Part shown: positions 1 through 9,700 of the stretch, in pieces | How positions within the stretch are numbered: position 1 is the first letter of the stretch | Layout: every line of letters starts with the position of its first letter | Notes under the pieces: generated by a model | Told to the model about the DNA's origin: nothing | The model's database searches: none | Seen by the model: only the letters and a program-made list of their open reading frames with translations | NCBI GenBank assembly: GCA_041660925.1 | Contig: JBAZVI010000009.1 | Coordinates: 62,001-126,000 of the forward strand | Source: Elusimicrobiota bacterium | GTDB lineage: Bacteria; Elusimicrobiota; Elusimicrobia; UBA1565 | Direction: 5' to 3' | DNA length: 64,000 nt | Position numbers and translations under genes: made by a program

Positions 1-66
1 CGCTATTTCGGCGACCAGTGGCACAGGAAGTACCGGATCCCGAAGACCCGGGGCGCCAAGCCCTGA
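1..66 (+). CDS. C-terminal end of an unidentified protein (partial)
   Basis: An open frame enters from the left edge and ends at TGA 64-66, encoding 21 residues that finish in a basic, proline-containing tail (KTRGAKP). The next gene starts 15 bases downstream behind an AAGGAG Shine-Dalgarno, so the two are probably co-transcribed. Too little is present to assign a family. Confidence 0.6.
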   Translation, partial: RYFGDQWHRKYRIPKTRGAKP

Positions 67-81
67 GCAAGGAGTAGAATC

Positions 82-1227
82 ATGAGAGCGAAGAACCTCT
101 GGATCGTCCTGGCCGCCGCCGCCGTCTGCGCGTGCTCCGGCCCGCAGACCCGCCTGAAGGTCGGGAAGACCGTCGAAGGCGAGGTCATCGAGGCCGTCGG
201 CGAGACGACGGTCGACCGCGCCGCCCTCGAGGAGACGCGCAAGAAGTCGCTGGCCGACGCCCAGCGCCGGGCCGTGGAGATGGTCGTCGGCGTCCAGCTC
301 TCCGGCAAGACCCTCGTCGACAAGGCGATGCTCGTCGAATCCAGCATCCTCGCCCGCGCGGAAGGCTACATCCGCCAGTACGACGTGCTCAAGCAGTGGG
401 AGGACGGCCCCCTCTACAAGACCCGCATCCGCGCGCTCGTCGCCTACCAGGAGATCGCGACCGACCTCCGCAACGCGGGGCTCCTCGCGGAGCCGCAGGT
501 GGGCAACCCGCGCGTGGCCGTGCTCCTGACGGAGACCGCCGGCGGGGCCGACTCCGACATGAACGCGACGACCAACGCCTTCGCCCAGGCGCTCCTCGAC
601 GGCGGCTACCGCGTCGTCGACCGCGCCGACCTCATGGCCGCCAACGCCCAGCAGGTCGCCTCCGAGATCGACAAAGGCGACACCCGCGGCGTGACGAGCC
701 TCGGCAAGAAGCTCGACGCCGAGATCCTCGTCTTCGGCTCGGTGAAGGCGAACCAGCTCAAGATCCAGCAGCTCGGGGACTTCCAGAGCTTCCGCGCGAC
801 GCTCTCGGCCCAGGCCTACAAGGCGCAGACCAACGAGCTGATGATGACCGTCTCGCGCACGGAGTCGGGCCTCGACGCCGACAAGGACGCCGCCATCGTC
901 AAGGCGCTCGGCAAGGTCGGCAAGGCCGCGGGCGAGGAGGTCGCGGAGAAGCTCGCCAAGGAGCTCGCGCGCCGCGCTTTCGTCACCGTCACCGTCTCCG
1001 GCATCCCGGACCTCAACGCGCTGCAGGCGGTCCAGAAGTCCCTGCGGGCGGTCGCCGGGGTCTCCGACCTCTACCTGCGCAACTTCGCCGGCGGCTTCGC
1101 CCAGATGGACGCGCGCGTGGACGGCAAGTCCGCCCAGGCGCTCGCCGACTCCGTCGAGAAGTCGGGCCTGAAGATCCACACGAAGAACGTCACCCAGGAC
1201 ACCGTCGACTTCGAGATCCTGCCCTGA
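82..1227 (+). CDS. Exported lipoprotein, LPP20/FlgT-N-like
   Basis: 381 residues. The N-terminus is a lipoprotein signal peptide: MRAKN, a hydrophobic core, then a Cys near residue 19 in a VCAC context. The mature part begins with a segment containing an Ala/Arg-rich helix (residues 50-80, DAQRRAVEMVVGVQ) of the kind seen in LPP20 and FlgT N-terminal domains. A central CsgG/FlgO-like stretch (PRVAVLLTET, YRVVDRADL, LDAEILVFGSV) and a C-terminal alpha/beta module follow. The likely location is the periplasmic face of a membrane. The start has an AAGGAG ribosome site 8 bases upstream. A strong terminator follows immediately. The role in envelope assembly is inferred only from fold resemblance. 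Confidence 0.7.
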   Translation: MRAKNLWIVLAAAAVCACSGPQTRLKVGKTVEGEVIEAVGETTVDRAALEETRKKSLADAQRRAVEMVVGVQLSGKTLVDKAMLVESSILARAEGYIRQYDVLKQWEDGPLYKTRIRALVAYQEIATDLRNAGLLAEPQVGNPRVAVLLTETAGGADSDMNATTNAFAQALLDGGYRVVDRADLMAANAQQVASEIDKGDTRGVTSLGKKLDAEILVFGSVKANQLKIQQLGDFQSFRATLSAQAYKAQTNELMMTVSRTESGLDADKDAAIVKALGKVGKAAGEEVAEKLAKELARRAFVTVTVSGIPDLNALQAVQKSLRAVAGVSDLYLRNFAGGFAQMDARVDGKSAQALADSVEKSGLKIHTKNVTQDTVDFEILP

Positions 1228-1241
1228 CGATGACGGACACC

Positions 1242-1280
1242 GGGGGCGGCCTCTTCCGCAGAGGCCGCCCCCTCTTTTTC
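1242..1280 (+). terminator. Rho-independent terminator
   Basis: A perfect 13-bp stem (GGGGGCGGCCTCT at 1242-1254 with its complement at 1260-1272) has a TCCGC loop and is followed by TCTTTTT. It lies 15 bases after the lipoprotein stop codon. This is the cleanest classical terminator in the window. Confidence 0.95.
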
Positions 1281-1285
1281 CCCTC

Positions 1286-3310
1286 ATGATCGAGAGGATC
1301 CTCCGCCGTCCCTGGGCGCCGCCGCTCCTGCTGGCCCTCGCCGGCCTCCTCGTCTTCGGCCCCCACGCACCCGCCGCCGGGCTGCACCTCGACGACCACG
1401 CCTTCCACCGGCTCTTCACGCTCGGGACCCCGGCGCAGGTCTGGAGCGAATTCCTCTCCTACGTGCCCGGCCGCAACCTCTACATCCTCTATTTCTCCGC
1501 GATGTACCGCCTCTTCGGTCCCGCCCCCCTCGGCCTCCATCTCTTCGGCCTCGCGCTCGACCTCCTCAACGGCCTGCTCGTCTACGGTCTGCTGCGCCGG
1601 CTGAAGGCGCCCGCGGGCTGGCCGCTGGCGGCCGCCGGGCTCTTCCTCGTCTGGCCCAACCACGCCGAGACGCACTTCTGGACCTCCGCCGTGGCGATGA
1701 ACCTGCTTTCGACCACCTCGCTGCTCCTCACCTTCCACCTCGCGCTGGCCGGCGCCGCGCGTCCCTGGCTGCGGGTCCTCGGGACCCTGCTCCTCTACGC
1801 CTCGGCGTTCTTCAACTACGACCAGGTCTTCTTCATGTGGATCCCCCTCCTGTTCATGACCTGGAAGCTCGCCCCCGAGGCGGGCTGGCGGCGCGCCCAT
1901 GCCGCGGCCTTCGCCGCGGTCTCTCTGCTCATGGGAGCATCGCACGCGCTCATGCGCGTCTACTGTCCGGTCTCGAGCGGCGGCCGCCCGGTCGTCCGCC
2001 TCGCCGGACTCCTCCACGAGGCCTGGACCTCGGTGAAGGCCTGCCTCCTGCCGATGCACAAGCTCCCGGTCTGGGATTGCCTGCAAAGCTGGGCCGGTGG
2101 GCCGGTCCCGACGGTCGCACTCCTCCTCGTCCTCTCCGGCCTTTGGCTGAGCGCGGTCGCGCTCCGCTGGGACGACGAGCCCCCCGCCGGCGCGCCCGCG
2201 CTCGGCGCCTGGGCGGCCTTCGGCGCGCTCTGGACCTTCTTCGCCTATCTTCCCAACTACTTCTGGTTCATCAGCCCGCGGCACAACTACCTGCCGAGCG
2301 TCGGGTTCATCCTCCTGCTCTGCTGCGCCGCCACCGCGCTCGCCCGGATGCGGCGGGGCCTGCGCGTCCCTCTCGCCGCCCTGGCCTTCCTCCTCTTCGG
2401 GCTCGGCGCCTCCTCCGGCATCGGAGAGGGCTGCGGCTGGGCGCGCTCCTGGCGGCTCTTCCGGCGCTTCCAGGCCGAAGCGCCGCGCCTCGTCCCGCCC
2501 GAGACGGACAACCTTTTCCTCCTGGGAGCGCCTTCCACCCTCTTCCGGGCGCCGGCCTTCCTGCAGCCGGAGGAGCACGTGCTGCTCTTCGCGCTGGCGA
2601 CGGGGAACGGGCGGGGCCATGGCGACACCCATCTGTGCCCGACCCGCACGGGGGCCTTCTTCCTCAACCAGGCCGACCTCTTCGGCCCGGAGAACTTCTT
2701 CTGGCGCCCGCTGCGGGGGCTCCGCGCCCTGCGCTACCGCCCTGAAGACGGGGGCTTCTCCTGCGTCGGAGCCCTCGAGCTCCGGCTGCCGGGCGGAGGG
2801 ACGCAGCCCCTCCGCCTCGACGCCGCCCGCGCCTGCCCGGGGACGCAGGCCGTCGAGACTCCGCTCTGGCTGGAATCCGCTCGCCGGACCTCCGGCGGCG
2901 GCAAGCCGCTCCTGAGCGCCGACGACGGTGCGGAACTCCTCGAAGCGCGTCTTGAACGGACGCCCGGCGACGCCGCCCGCCTCGTCCTCCTCTGGCGCGC
3001 GCGCACGAGGATCTCCGTCGACTTCGCCGCGACCGCCGTCATCCTCGACGCCTCCGGCAGGGAGCTGTGGTCCCCGGTGCAGCCCGAGAGCCGCGCGCGG
3101 CGCAGCGCGCATGGACGCGTCTGGCCCCTCTTCGACGACCTACTCCCCCCTTCGACCTGGAAACCCGGCGAGACCGTCCGCGAGCAGTATCTCCTCGAGG
3201 TCCCCCGCTCTCCCGGCCCGCTGCAGCTGCGTCTGACGCTCTTCGAGCGCCGCGACGGCGCCGCCTGGATGAAGCTCTCGCAGCATACCCTTCCGCTGGA
3301 GGAACGATGA
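1286..3310 (+). CDS. Polytopic membrane protein, GT-C-like
   Basis: 674 residues. About ten hydrophobic segments occupy the first ~400 residues, followed by a soluble ~270-residue C-terminal domain. The first periplasmic loop carries LHLDDHAF, an acidic pair in the position where GT-C glycosyltransferases keep their catalytic Asp residues, so a lipid-linked sugar transferase is plausible. No family signature is decisive. It begins 6 bases after the upstream terminator, so it must start its own transcript or rely on read-through. Its stop overlaps the next start (ATGA), tying it to the methyltransferase. Confidence 0.6.
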   Translation: MIERILRRPWAPPLLLALAGLLVFGPHAPAAGLHLDDHAFHRLFTLGTPAQVWSEFLSYVPGRNLYILYFSAMYRLFGPAPLGLHLFGLALDLLNGLLVYGLLRRLKAPAGWPLAAAGLFLVWPNHAETHFWTSAVAMNLLSTTSLLLTFHLALAGAARPWLRVLGTLLLYASAFFNYDQVFFMWIPLLFMTWKLAPEAGWRRAHAAAFAAVSLLMGASHALMRVYCPVSSGGRPVVRLAGLLHEAWTSVKACLLPMHKLPVWDCLQSWAGGPVPTVALLLVLSGLWLSAVALRWDDEPPAGAPALGAWAAFGALWTFFAYLPNYFWFISPRHNYLPSVGFILLLCCAATALARMRRGLRVPLAALAFLLFGLGASSGIGEGCGWARSWRLFRRFQAEAPRLVPPETDNLFLLGAPSTLFRAPAFLQPEEHVLLFALATGNGRGHGDTHLCPTRTGAFFLNQADLFGPENFFWRPLRGLRALRYRPEDGGFSCVGALELRLPGGGTQPLRLDAARACPGTQAVETPLWLESARRTSGGGKPLLSADDGAELLEARLERTPGDAARLVLLWRARTRISVDFAATAVILDASGRELWSPVQPESRARRSAHGRVWPLFDDLLPPSTWKPGETVREQYLLEVPRSPGPLQLRLTLFERRDGAAWMKLSQHTLPLEER

Positions 3311-4218
3311 CCCCCGACCCCCGCATCGAATCCGTCCCCTGCGACCTCTGCGGAGCCGACGACGCGCCCGTCCTCCACGCGGCGATGGACGGCTGGCCGG
3401 CGGACGCGGCCGGCCACTTCGCGGCGACCACCGACGTCTTCGGCGCCTACGGGACGATCCGCCGCTGCCGGCGCTGCGGCCTCGCCTACACGAGCCCGCG
3501 CCTGAAGGCTTCCGCGCTCCTCGACGGCTACGCGAACGCGCCCGACGAGGAGTACCGCCTCGAAGGCGACGCACGGAGCATGAACGCCTATCTCTCGCTC
3601 GCCGTGCTGCGCCGCTTCGCGAAGGGCGGCCGCCTCCTCGAGGTCGGCTCCTCGGCGGGCTTCTTCCTCAACGCCGCCCGCCTGAGCTACGAGGTGACGG
3701 GCGTGGAGCCCTCGGAGTGGGCGCGCGACTATTCGGTCAAGCGTCTGCACCTGCCCGTGGTGGCGAGGACGATGGACGAGGCGCGCTTCCCCGACGGGCA
3801 TTTCGACGCGGCGGCGCTCATCGACGTCATCGAGCATCTCGCCGACCCGCTCGCCGCCCTGCGCGAGCTCGCCCGCGTGCTGCGCCCCGGCGGGCACCTC
3901 TACCTCGTGACGCCCGACATCGGCAGCCTGTCGGCGCGCCTGCTGCGCGGGCGCTGGTGGGGACTGCGCCCTGCCCACATCTACTACTTCGACCGAAAGA
4001 CGATGACCGCGATGCTCGAGAAGGCCGGCTTCGAGGTCGCGCTCGTGAAGTCCTACGGCCGGATCTTCACGTGGGGCTACTGGCTCAGCCGCCTCGAGAA
4101 CTACCCCCGACCCGTCTACAAAGCGGTCGAGGCCCTCATCGGGCTCATGGGCTTCGAGGACAAGTTCCTCTACCTCGACACGCGGGACTCCATCCAGGTC
4201 GTCGCCCGCAAGCGTTAG
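3307..4218 (+). CDS. Class I SAM-dependent methyltransferase with N-terminal zinc-binding-like motif
   Basis: 303 residues. The N-terminus has a C..C...C..C arrangement (CDLCG near residue 12, CRRCGLAY near residue 55) typical of sugar and polyketide C-methyltransferase-like proteins. A Rossmann domain follows with motif I LLEVGSSAGFF, an acidic VEPSE, and motif IV-like ALIDVIEHLADP with LRPGGHLYLVTPD. The start ATG overlaps the previous TGA. In this setting it may methylate a glycan or lipid-linked sugar, which is inference. Its TAG overlaps the convergent TAA of the GT2 gene by two bases, leaving no intergenic space. Confidence 0.8.
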   Translation: MTPDPRIESVPCDLCGADDAPVLHAAMDGWPADAAGHFAATTDVFGAYGTIRRCRRCGLAYTSPRLKASALLDGYANAPDEEYRLEGDARSMNAYLSLAVLRRFAKGGRLLEVGSSAGFFLNAARLSYEVTGVEPSEWARDYSVKRLHLPVVARTMDEARFPDGHFDAAALIDVIEHLADPLAALRELARVLRPGGHLYLVTPDIGSLSARLLRGRWWGLRPAHIYYFDRKTMTAMLEKAGFEVALVKSYGRIFTWGYWLSRLENYPRPVYKAVEALIGLMGFEDKFLYLDTRDSIQVVARKR

Positions 4219-4967
4219 CCCGGCGCGCGATGGTCGCGGGGAGGAGCCCGGAGGGCTCTCACCCGCACGGACAGGAAGATGCGCAGGAGGCCCGCCGCGG
4301 CCGTCCAGAGCTCCCCGAGGTTCACCGCGCTCTCCCCGCGCAGGCGGTTGACGAACACCGTGGGGGTCTCCCCGATGCGGTAGCCGCGCGCGTGGAGGTT
4401 CACGAGGATCTCGCTGAGCGCGATGAAGCCCGAGCCCATGCGCCCGCACGTCTCCGCGACGCACTCGGCGGCCTCCCGCGAATATGCGCGGTAGCCGTTG
4501 GTGTAGTCCGCCACCGGGACGCCGAGCGTGAGACGGGCCAGGCGGTTCGAGAAGCGCGAGAAGAGGAGCCGCGCGAGCGGCCAGTTCTCGATGCGGCTCT
4601 CCGGCAGGTAGCGGCTGCCGATGAGGAGGCCGAGCCCTCGCTCGCGCAGGCCGCGCTCGAGCTCCGCGAGCTCGTCGGGCGGGTGCGAGAAGTCCGCGTC
4701 CATCTCCAGGACCGGCGCGCAGCCTTCCCGGAGCAGCTCGCGGATGCCCCGCAGGACGGCCGACCCTCGGCCGCCCTTGCCCTCCCGGTGGAGGACCCGC
4801 ACACCCTCGAGGCCCAGGTCCTCGACGGCGCGAACCGTCGCGAGGTCGGGGGAATCGTCGACGACGAGGACGCGGAGGCCGGGGAGCGCCGCGCGCGCCC
4901 GGACGATGAGCTCGGCGATGTTCTCGTGCTCCCGGAAGCTCGGGATGACGAGGCCCGGGACGCTCAA
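4215..4967 (-). CDS. Family 2 glycosyltransferase, dolichol-phosphate-mannose-synthase type
   Basis: 250 residues with a GT-A fold: VIPSFREHENIAELI at the N-terminus, VVDDSPD, then EMDADFSHPP (the DxD metal/nucleotide site), GSRY and a C-terminal NRLRGES segment. All are typical of polyprenyl-phosphate hexose synthases that load a lipid carrier on the cytoplasmic side. The only sensible start is TTG at 4967, which overlaps the cca stop codon as TTGA. It is the last gene of a five-gene minus-strand series. Its product could supply the GT39-like transferase at the head of that series, which needs a polyprenyl-phosphate sugar donor. Confidence 0.85.
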   Translation of the reverse strand: MSVPGLVIPSFREHENIAELIVRARAALPGLRVLVVDDSPDLATVRAVEDLGLEGVRVLHREGKGGRGSAVLRGIRELLREGCAPVLEMDADFSHPPDELAELERGLRERGLGLLIGSRYLPESRIENWPLARLLFSRFSNRLARLTLGVPVADYTNGYRAYSREAAECVAETCGRMGSGFIALSEILVNLHARGYRIGETPTVFVNRLRGESAVNLGELWTAAAGLLRIFLSVRVRALRAPPRDHRAPG

Positions 4968-6076
4968 GCGAGCCGCATCTTGAGCCAGCGCCGCGCGGCC
5001 GCCTTCGTCTTGAACGCGCCCTTCCACTGAGCCTCGGCGGCCTCGCCGAGCAGGCGCGCGTACTCCTTGCCGGGCGCGAGCCCGAGCGCGCGCAGGTCCT
5101 CGCCGCCGACGAGCAGCGGCTCCAGCGCCGCGGGCGGCAGGCCGTCGAGCCCTCGGGCCAGCACCTCGCGCGCGAGGGCGGGAAGCGGCTGGACGCAGGA
5201 ACGGCGGGCCGCCGCGGTCTTGAGCGCGGCGAGCAGGTCTCCCGCGCGAGCGCGCTCGAGACGCAGGGAGCGCACGAACTCCGGGCCCTCTTCGCCCAGG
5301 GAGAGAGCGAGCAGACCCAGCCGCACCCCCGCGTCCCTCGCGGAGGCGGCCGTCTTCGACCAGCGCAGGCGCGGGTGGAAGGCCGCGAGCAGGCCCCAGT
5401 CCTCGAGCAGAGCGAAAGCGGGCGAGGGGTCCTTCTCCTCGAGCAGGCGCAGCAGCTCCGCGCGCACGCGCTCGCGCGAGAGCAGCTCCGCGCGCCGGCG
5501 CTCGACGGCCGCGCCGATGAGCTCCCGCGTCCCGGCCTCGACCTCGAGGCCGAAGCGGGCCGCGTAGCGGGCGGCGCGGAAGAGCCGCGTAGGGTCGTCC
5601 TCGAAGCTCGCGGGGTGCAGCACGCGCAGCAGCCGCGCCTCGAGGTCTCGGCGGCCCCCGTGGGGGTCGACCGGCTCGGCGCCGTCGACGCCGAGCCGCA
5701 GGGCCATCGCGTTGACGGTGAAGTCGCGGCGGCCGAGGTCCTCCTCGATGCCCGCCGGGCGCACCCTGGGAAGGGCCGCGGACTCGGAATAGCTCTCGGC
5801 GCGTGTGCGCGCGAAGTCCACGCGCAGGCCGTCCTTCAGCTTCACCCGGACGGTGCCGAAGCGGCCGAACTCCTCCATGCTCCCGCCCCACAGGCGCAGC
5901 GCGGCCCGCGCGAACGGGGCGGCCTCGCCCTCGACGGCGAGGTCGATGTCCTGCGTGCTCCGACCGAGCAGCCAGTCGCGCACGCAGCCGCCGACGACAT
6001 AGAGAGGAACGCCTTGGCGCGCCGACTCCCGCGCGAGGGGCTCGAGACGGCGGAGCGCGGCGGAAGGGACCTTCAT
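4964..6076 (-). CDS. cca: CCA tRNA nucleotidyltransferase / poly(A) polymerase family
   Basis: 370 residues of the class II nucleotidyltransferase family. GGCVRD is at residues 29-34, catalytic carboxylates DID at 43-45, and the family signature RRDFTVNAMA follows with an RLFRAARYAARF segment. It adds or repairs the 3' CCA of tRNAs. No HD phosphohydrolase domain is visible, so it is the short bacterial form. Paralogues specialised as A-adding or CC-adding enzymes cannot be excluded. Both ends overlap neighbours by 4 bases, so translation is probably coupled. Confidence 0.92.
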   Translation of the reverse strand: MKVPSAALRRLEPLARESARQGVPLYVVGGCVRDWLLGRSTQDIDLAVEGEAAPFARAALRLWGGSMEEFGRFGTVRVKLKDGLRVDFARTRAESYSESAALPRVRPAGIEEDLGRRDFTVNAMALRLGVDGAEPVDPHGGRRDLEARLLRVLHPASFEDDPTRLFRAARYAARFGLEVEAGTRELIGAAVERRRAELLSRERVRAELLRLLEEKDPSPAFALLEDWGLLAAFHPRLRWSKTAASARDAGVRLGLLALSLGEEGPEFVRSLRLERARAGDLLAALKTAAARRSCVQPLPALAREVLARGLDGLPPAALEPLLVGGEDLRALGLAPGKEYARLLGEAAEAQWKGAFKTKAAARRWLKMRLA

Positions 6077-6729
6077 GCCTCCTCCCGGGCCGCGGGCGGG
6101 ACGCCCTCGGTCTCCACGACGGCGAGCCAGCGGCGATAGTTCTCCAGCCGGTCGTTGGCCTCCAGCAGGGCCCGCAGGGCCGCGACGGTCCCTTCACGGT
6201 CGAAGGGCTCCCCCGGCTTCCAGGGACGGGAAGGAAGGACGCGCGGAAGGCCCCGCGTCCGGGCGTAGGCGCGCTGCACCGGCCGCATCCGGCAGCCGAG
6301 GCCCTCGGCCACGTGCCGCGCGACGAGGACCTCGTCCTCGAGCGCGTCGTCGGCGCACAGGACCTCGCGCAGCGGCTCCATCCCGAAGAAGATCTCGGGG
6401 ACGTCCTCGATGGGGAGGGCGTCGCCGAAGACCCCGCGCAGCTTCTCGTAGTCCTCATTCATCTGCAGGCGCCAGCGTCCTTCCTCGGCGCGGTAGGATT
6501 CGGGGAAGACGAAGGCGACGAGGGCGGCCCGGGAGTCCATGTAGACGAGCGGGACCTCCGCGTAGAAGATGGCGCTGCACTCGGGACAGCGGACCAGGTT
6601 CAGGTCCCCGGCGAGCAGCGTCTCGCGCAGCTCCGCATCGACGTCGCCGCGCACGAAGCTCCAGACTTCCTGCTCCGACGCGGCGCAGCCCGCGGGACAG
6701 GCCGCCTGAACGACGCCTTTCAATGACAT
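6073..6729 (-). CDS. CpXC-like zinc-binding protein
   Basis: 218 residues. Two cysteine pairs (CPAGC near residue 11 and CPEC near residue 48) flank a short helical segment, the layout of CpXC-domain proteins, whose function is unknown. The rest is an acidic helical domain without recognisable catalytic motifs. The protein has no signal peptide and should be cytoplasmic. It starts 7 bases after the DUF4175-like gene stop and its own stop overlaps cca (ATGA), so it is an operon member. Confidence 0.65.
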   Translation of the reverse strand: MSLKGVVQAACPAGCAASEQEVWSFVRGDVDAELRETLLAGDLNLVRCPECSAIFYAEVPLVYMDSRAALVAFVFPESYRAEEGRWRLQMNEDYEKLRGVFGDALPIEDVPEIFFGMEPLREVLCADDALEDEVLVARHVAEGLGCRMRPVQRAYARTRGLPRVLPSRPWKPGEPFDREGTVAALRALLEANDRLENYRRWLAVVETEGVPPAAREEA

Positions 6730-6736
6730 GTTAGCC

Positions 6737-9700
6737 TCACTGGGACATCCTCTTGAGATAGTCGCGGATGATCGCGTCGAAGGCGCCGGGGCGGCGTTCC
6801 CTCAAGGAACGCTCGACCTCCTGGCGGATCTCCCGGGGCGGCTGGTACTCCTCGGAACCCGGCAGCGGGACGAAGCTCGTGTCCACGCCGGAGCGGCCGC
6901 GCGCGCCGGAGCGCGCGACGGCGCGCGGCTTCTGAAAAGGGGCGAGCGAGGACTGGGCGGAGCTCTTCCGCCTGGCCGCCGCCTCCGAAAGGGACTTGAG
7001 CCCGTTCTCGAGGAGCTCGAGCGCACTCTCCTGGCTCTTCTGCGCCGGGCCGCTCTCCCCGCGCGCGAGGCTCCCCTCGGCGGACTTCTGCTCGGCGCGC
7101 GCGTCCGACACGGAGCGCAGGCTCCCCTCGGGCAGCTCGGCGCCGGAGGAGGAGAGCTCGTCGAGCCGGCTCCCGAGCTCCTCGGTCTTGCGGCTCGCCT
7201 GGTGCTGGACCGCGGAGGCCGCCATCCGCTCCGAGAGCTCGCCCTCGCCGAGCGGGGGCTCGGAGGGGCCCGCGCGCAGGCGCTCGCGCACGGAGTCTTC
7301 CCGCGCCGCGAGCTCCTCGAGCGCGGCGGCGGAGGGCGGCGGCCCCTGCGGGGCGCGGGAGAGCGCCGCCGCCTGCGCGCGCAGGCGGCGGGACGCCCGC
7401 TCGAGCAGCGCGGGGGACTCCTGCACCTGTCCCGCCTCGAACTCCTTGAGCGCCTTCCTCATCCAGGCGGCGGCCTCGGGAGGGGTCGGGTCGCCGAGCT
7501 TCGCGGCGTCGCGCACGACGCCGGCCTGTTCCTCGGCGAGCCGGCGCAGGAGGGTCTCCTGCGCGGCGCGGCGCGCGCCCAGGCGGCCCTCCTCGAGGCT
7601 CTGGGTCAGCTGAAGCGCGCCGCCCTGCTTCGCCGCCGCCTCCTTCCAGAGCTCCATGGCGCGCTCGAGCGCGCGGGCTTCCTCGCTGGAGGAGGAGTTC
7701 TCGGCCTGCGCGCGCGCGGCCTCCGAGAGGGCCGAGCGCACGCGGGAGAGCTCCTCGGAGAGACGGCGGGCGGCGCGGGCGGCCCCGGCGTAGTCGCCCC
7801 GCGCGAGCGCCTCCTGAACGGCGTCGAGCGACCGCCCAGCCGCTCCCAGCGGCACGGAGACGACCTTCCGGTCCTTCTCGGAGAGCGCCGCGGCGTCGGC
7901 CTGCGGCATCGAGGAGACGGCGCGCTGGAGCTCGTCGATCTGCCGGCGCAGGCCGGCCATGGCGTCGTCGAGCGCCTTCTTCTCCTCGGCGCTCGGCGCT
8001 CGGCCCCCGGCGGAGAGTTCGTCGAGAGTCTTGCCCAGCTCGCGGCCGGCCTGGTCCGCCCGATGGGCGCCGACCCAGAGGTCCTGGAGGGCCTGCATCT
8101 GCCGACCCTCGCGCAGCGCCGCCGCGGCGCGTCCGACCTTCGCCGCGAGCCGCTCGTGCCCCGCGGCCGCCTGAGCCGTCCGGCCGGCGCGGGAGTCCTC
8201 CCCCGCGCGCGCGAGCTCGCCGGCGCGCAGCTCCTTGAGGGCTTCCGCGGCCCCCTGCGCGGCATCGGCCATGCCCGGGTTCGCGTACGGGTCCCCGCGC
8301 GCCGCCTCGGAAAGCCCGTCGAGCGCGTCCTCGGCCGCCTTCCAGCTCTCGGAGAGCGGCGCTTGCGCCGCGTCCGCGCCCGCGCGCGCCGCCGCCTTCG
8401 ACTCGGCTCCCGCTTTCTCGAGTCCGCGCAGCGCCGCGGCGGCGTCGCGCTCGCGCCGGGCGAGCTCGGTCAGCGCCCCTTCCGCCGCGCGCAGGCCGGC
8501 CTCCGCGCGCGCGTGTACGGAGTCGAAGTCGACGAGCTTGAGCGTCCCGTGCCGGGACGCGCCGGTCTGAGGACGCATCGCGTCGTCGGCGGCCTCGACC
8601 CAGAACTCGACGACCGCGCCGGGCGGAAGACCCGCGAGGTCCCAGAGGAAGTCTCCTGTGCTGCGCGTCGGCGTCCCGTCGAGGCGGCGGGCCGGGAGGC
8701 GGGTCTCGGCCCGGCCCGCGAGGCGATAGACGAGCCGGACCGAGGAGAGTCCGTGGTCGTCGCGCGCCTCGAACGCCACGGGCAGGCGCTCGAGCGGGCT
8801 CATCTCCACGTCGAAAGCCGGGGAGAGCAGCTCGACCGAGGGCGGAAGGTCGTCGAGCGCCGTGAGCTGGAAGGGCGCGGGCTCGCTCTCGCGCAGACCC
8901 TGCGCGTCGCTCAGGCGGATCTTCATCGTCCCGCTCTCCTTGAGCGGGAACCCCCCCTCCCAGCGCCCGCCGCCCCGCGCGCGCATCGGCACGGGCGTGC
9001 CCAGGAAGGAGAGCTCGAGCTCCGCCGAGGAAAGCGGCCGGTCGGCCGTGCCGGAGACGCTCACCCAGGAGCCGCGCAGGCCGGAGAGCCGGGCGCCGCC
9101 CTCGAGCGCGACCACCTGGCGGCGGCCCCCGGGGGGCTGGATCGAGACGGCGAGCCCGTCGAGCCGCGCGTACGGGACCGGCTGGAGGAGGTAGACGGCG
9201 CTGCGCGCTCCCCGGTGGCGCAGACGGTACTCGAGCGGCGCGCTCAAGGCCCCCACGCGGTAGGAGGGACGCGGCCCTTCGGCGTCCCAGGAGGCCGGCA
9301 GCCAGCGTCCGCCCTCGGAGCGCAGCCAGAGCTCCGGGGCCGACAGGCGCGCGCCCGCGGCCGGCGCGGAGCGCCAGGACGCGGAGAGCTCGACGCTCGC
9401 GCCCCAGGGGACGCGGACGGAGCCCGGGCGGATGTCGAGCGCCTCCTCGAGCCGCGCGTCGCGCCAGGGGGCGAGCACGCGCAGGAACGGACGGGAGCCG
9501 AGCCAGGGCAGGGCCAGCGCCCAGAGCGCGGCCGCGGTCCCTCCCAAGAAGAGCGCGCGGCGCGACGGTCCGGGGAAGAGGCGGCGGCGCGGCAGACCGG
9601 CGACGAGCGCCTCGGTGCGGCGCACGTGCTCTTCGGCGAGCGCCGTCGAGGTCCCCGCGAGCGTTCCCGCGCGGCCGAGCTCCCAGGCGGGGACGAGGCG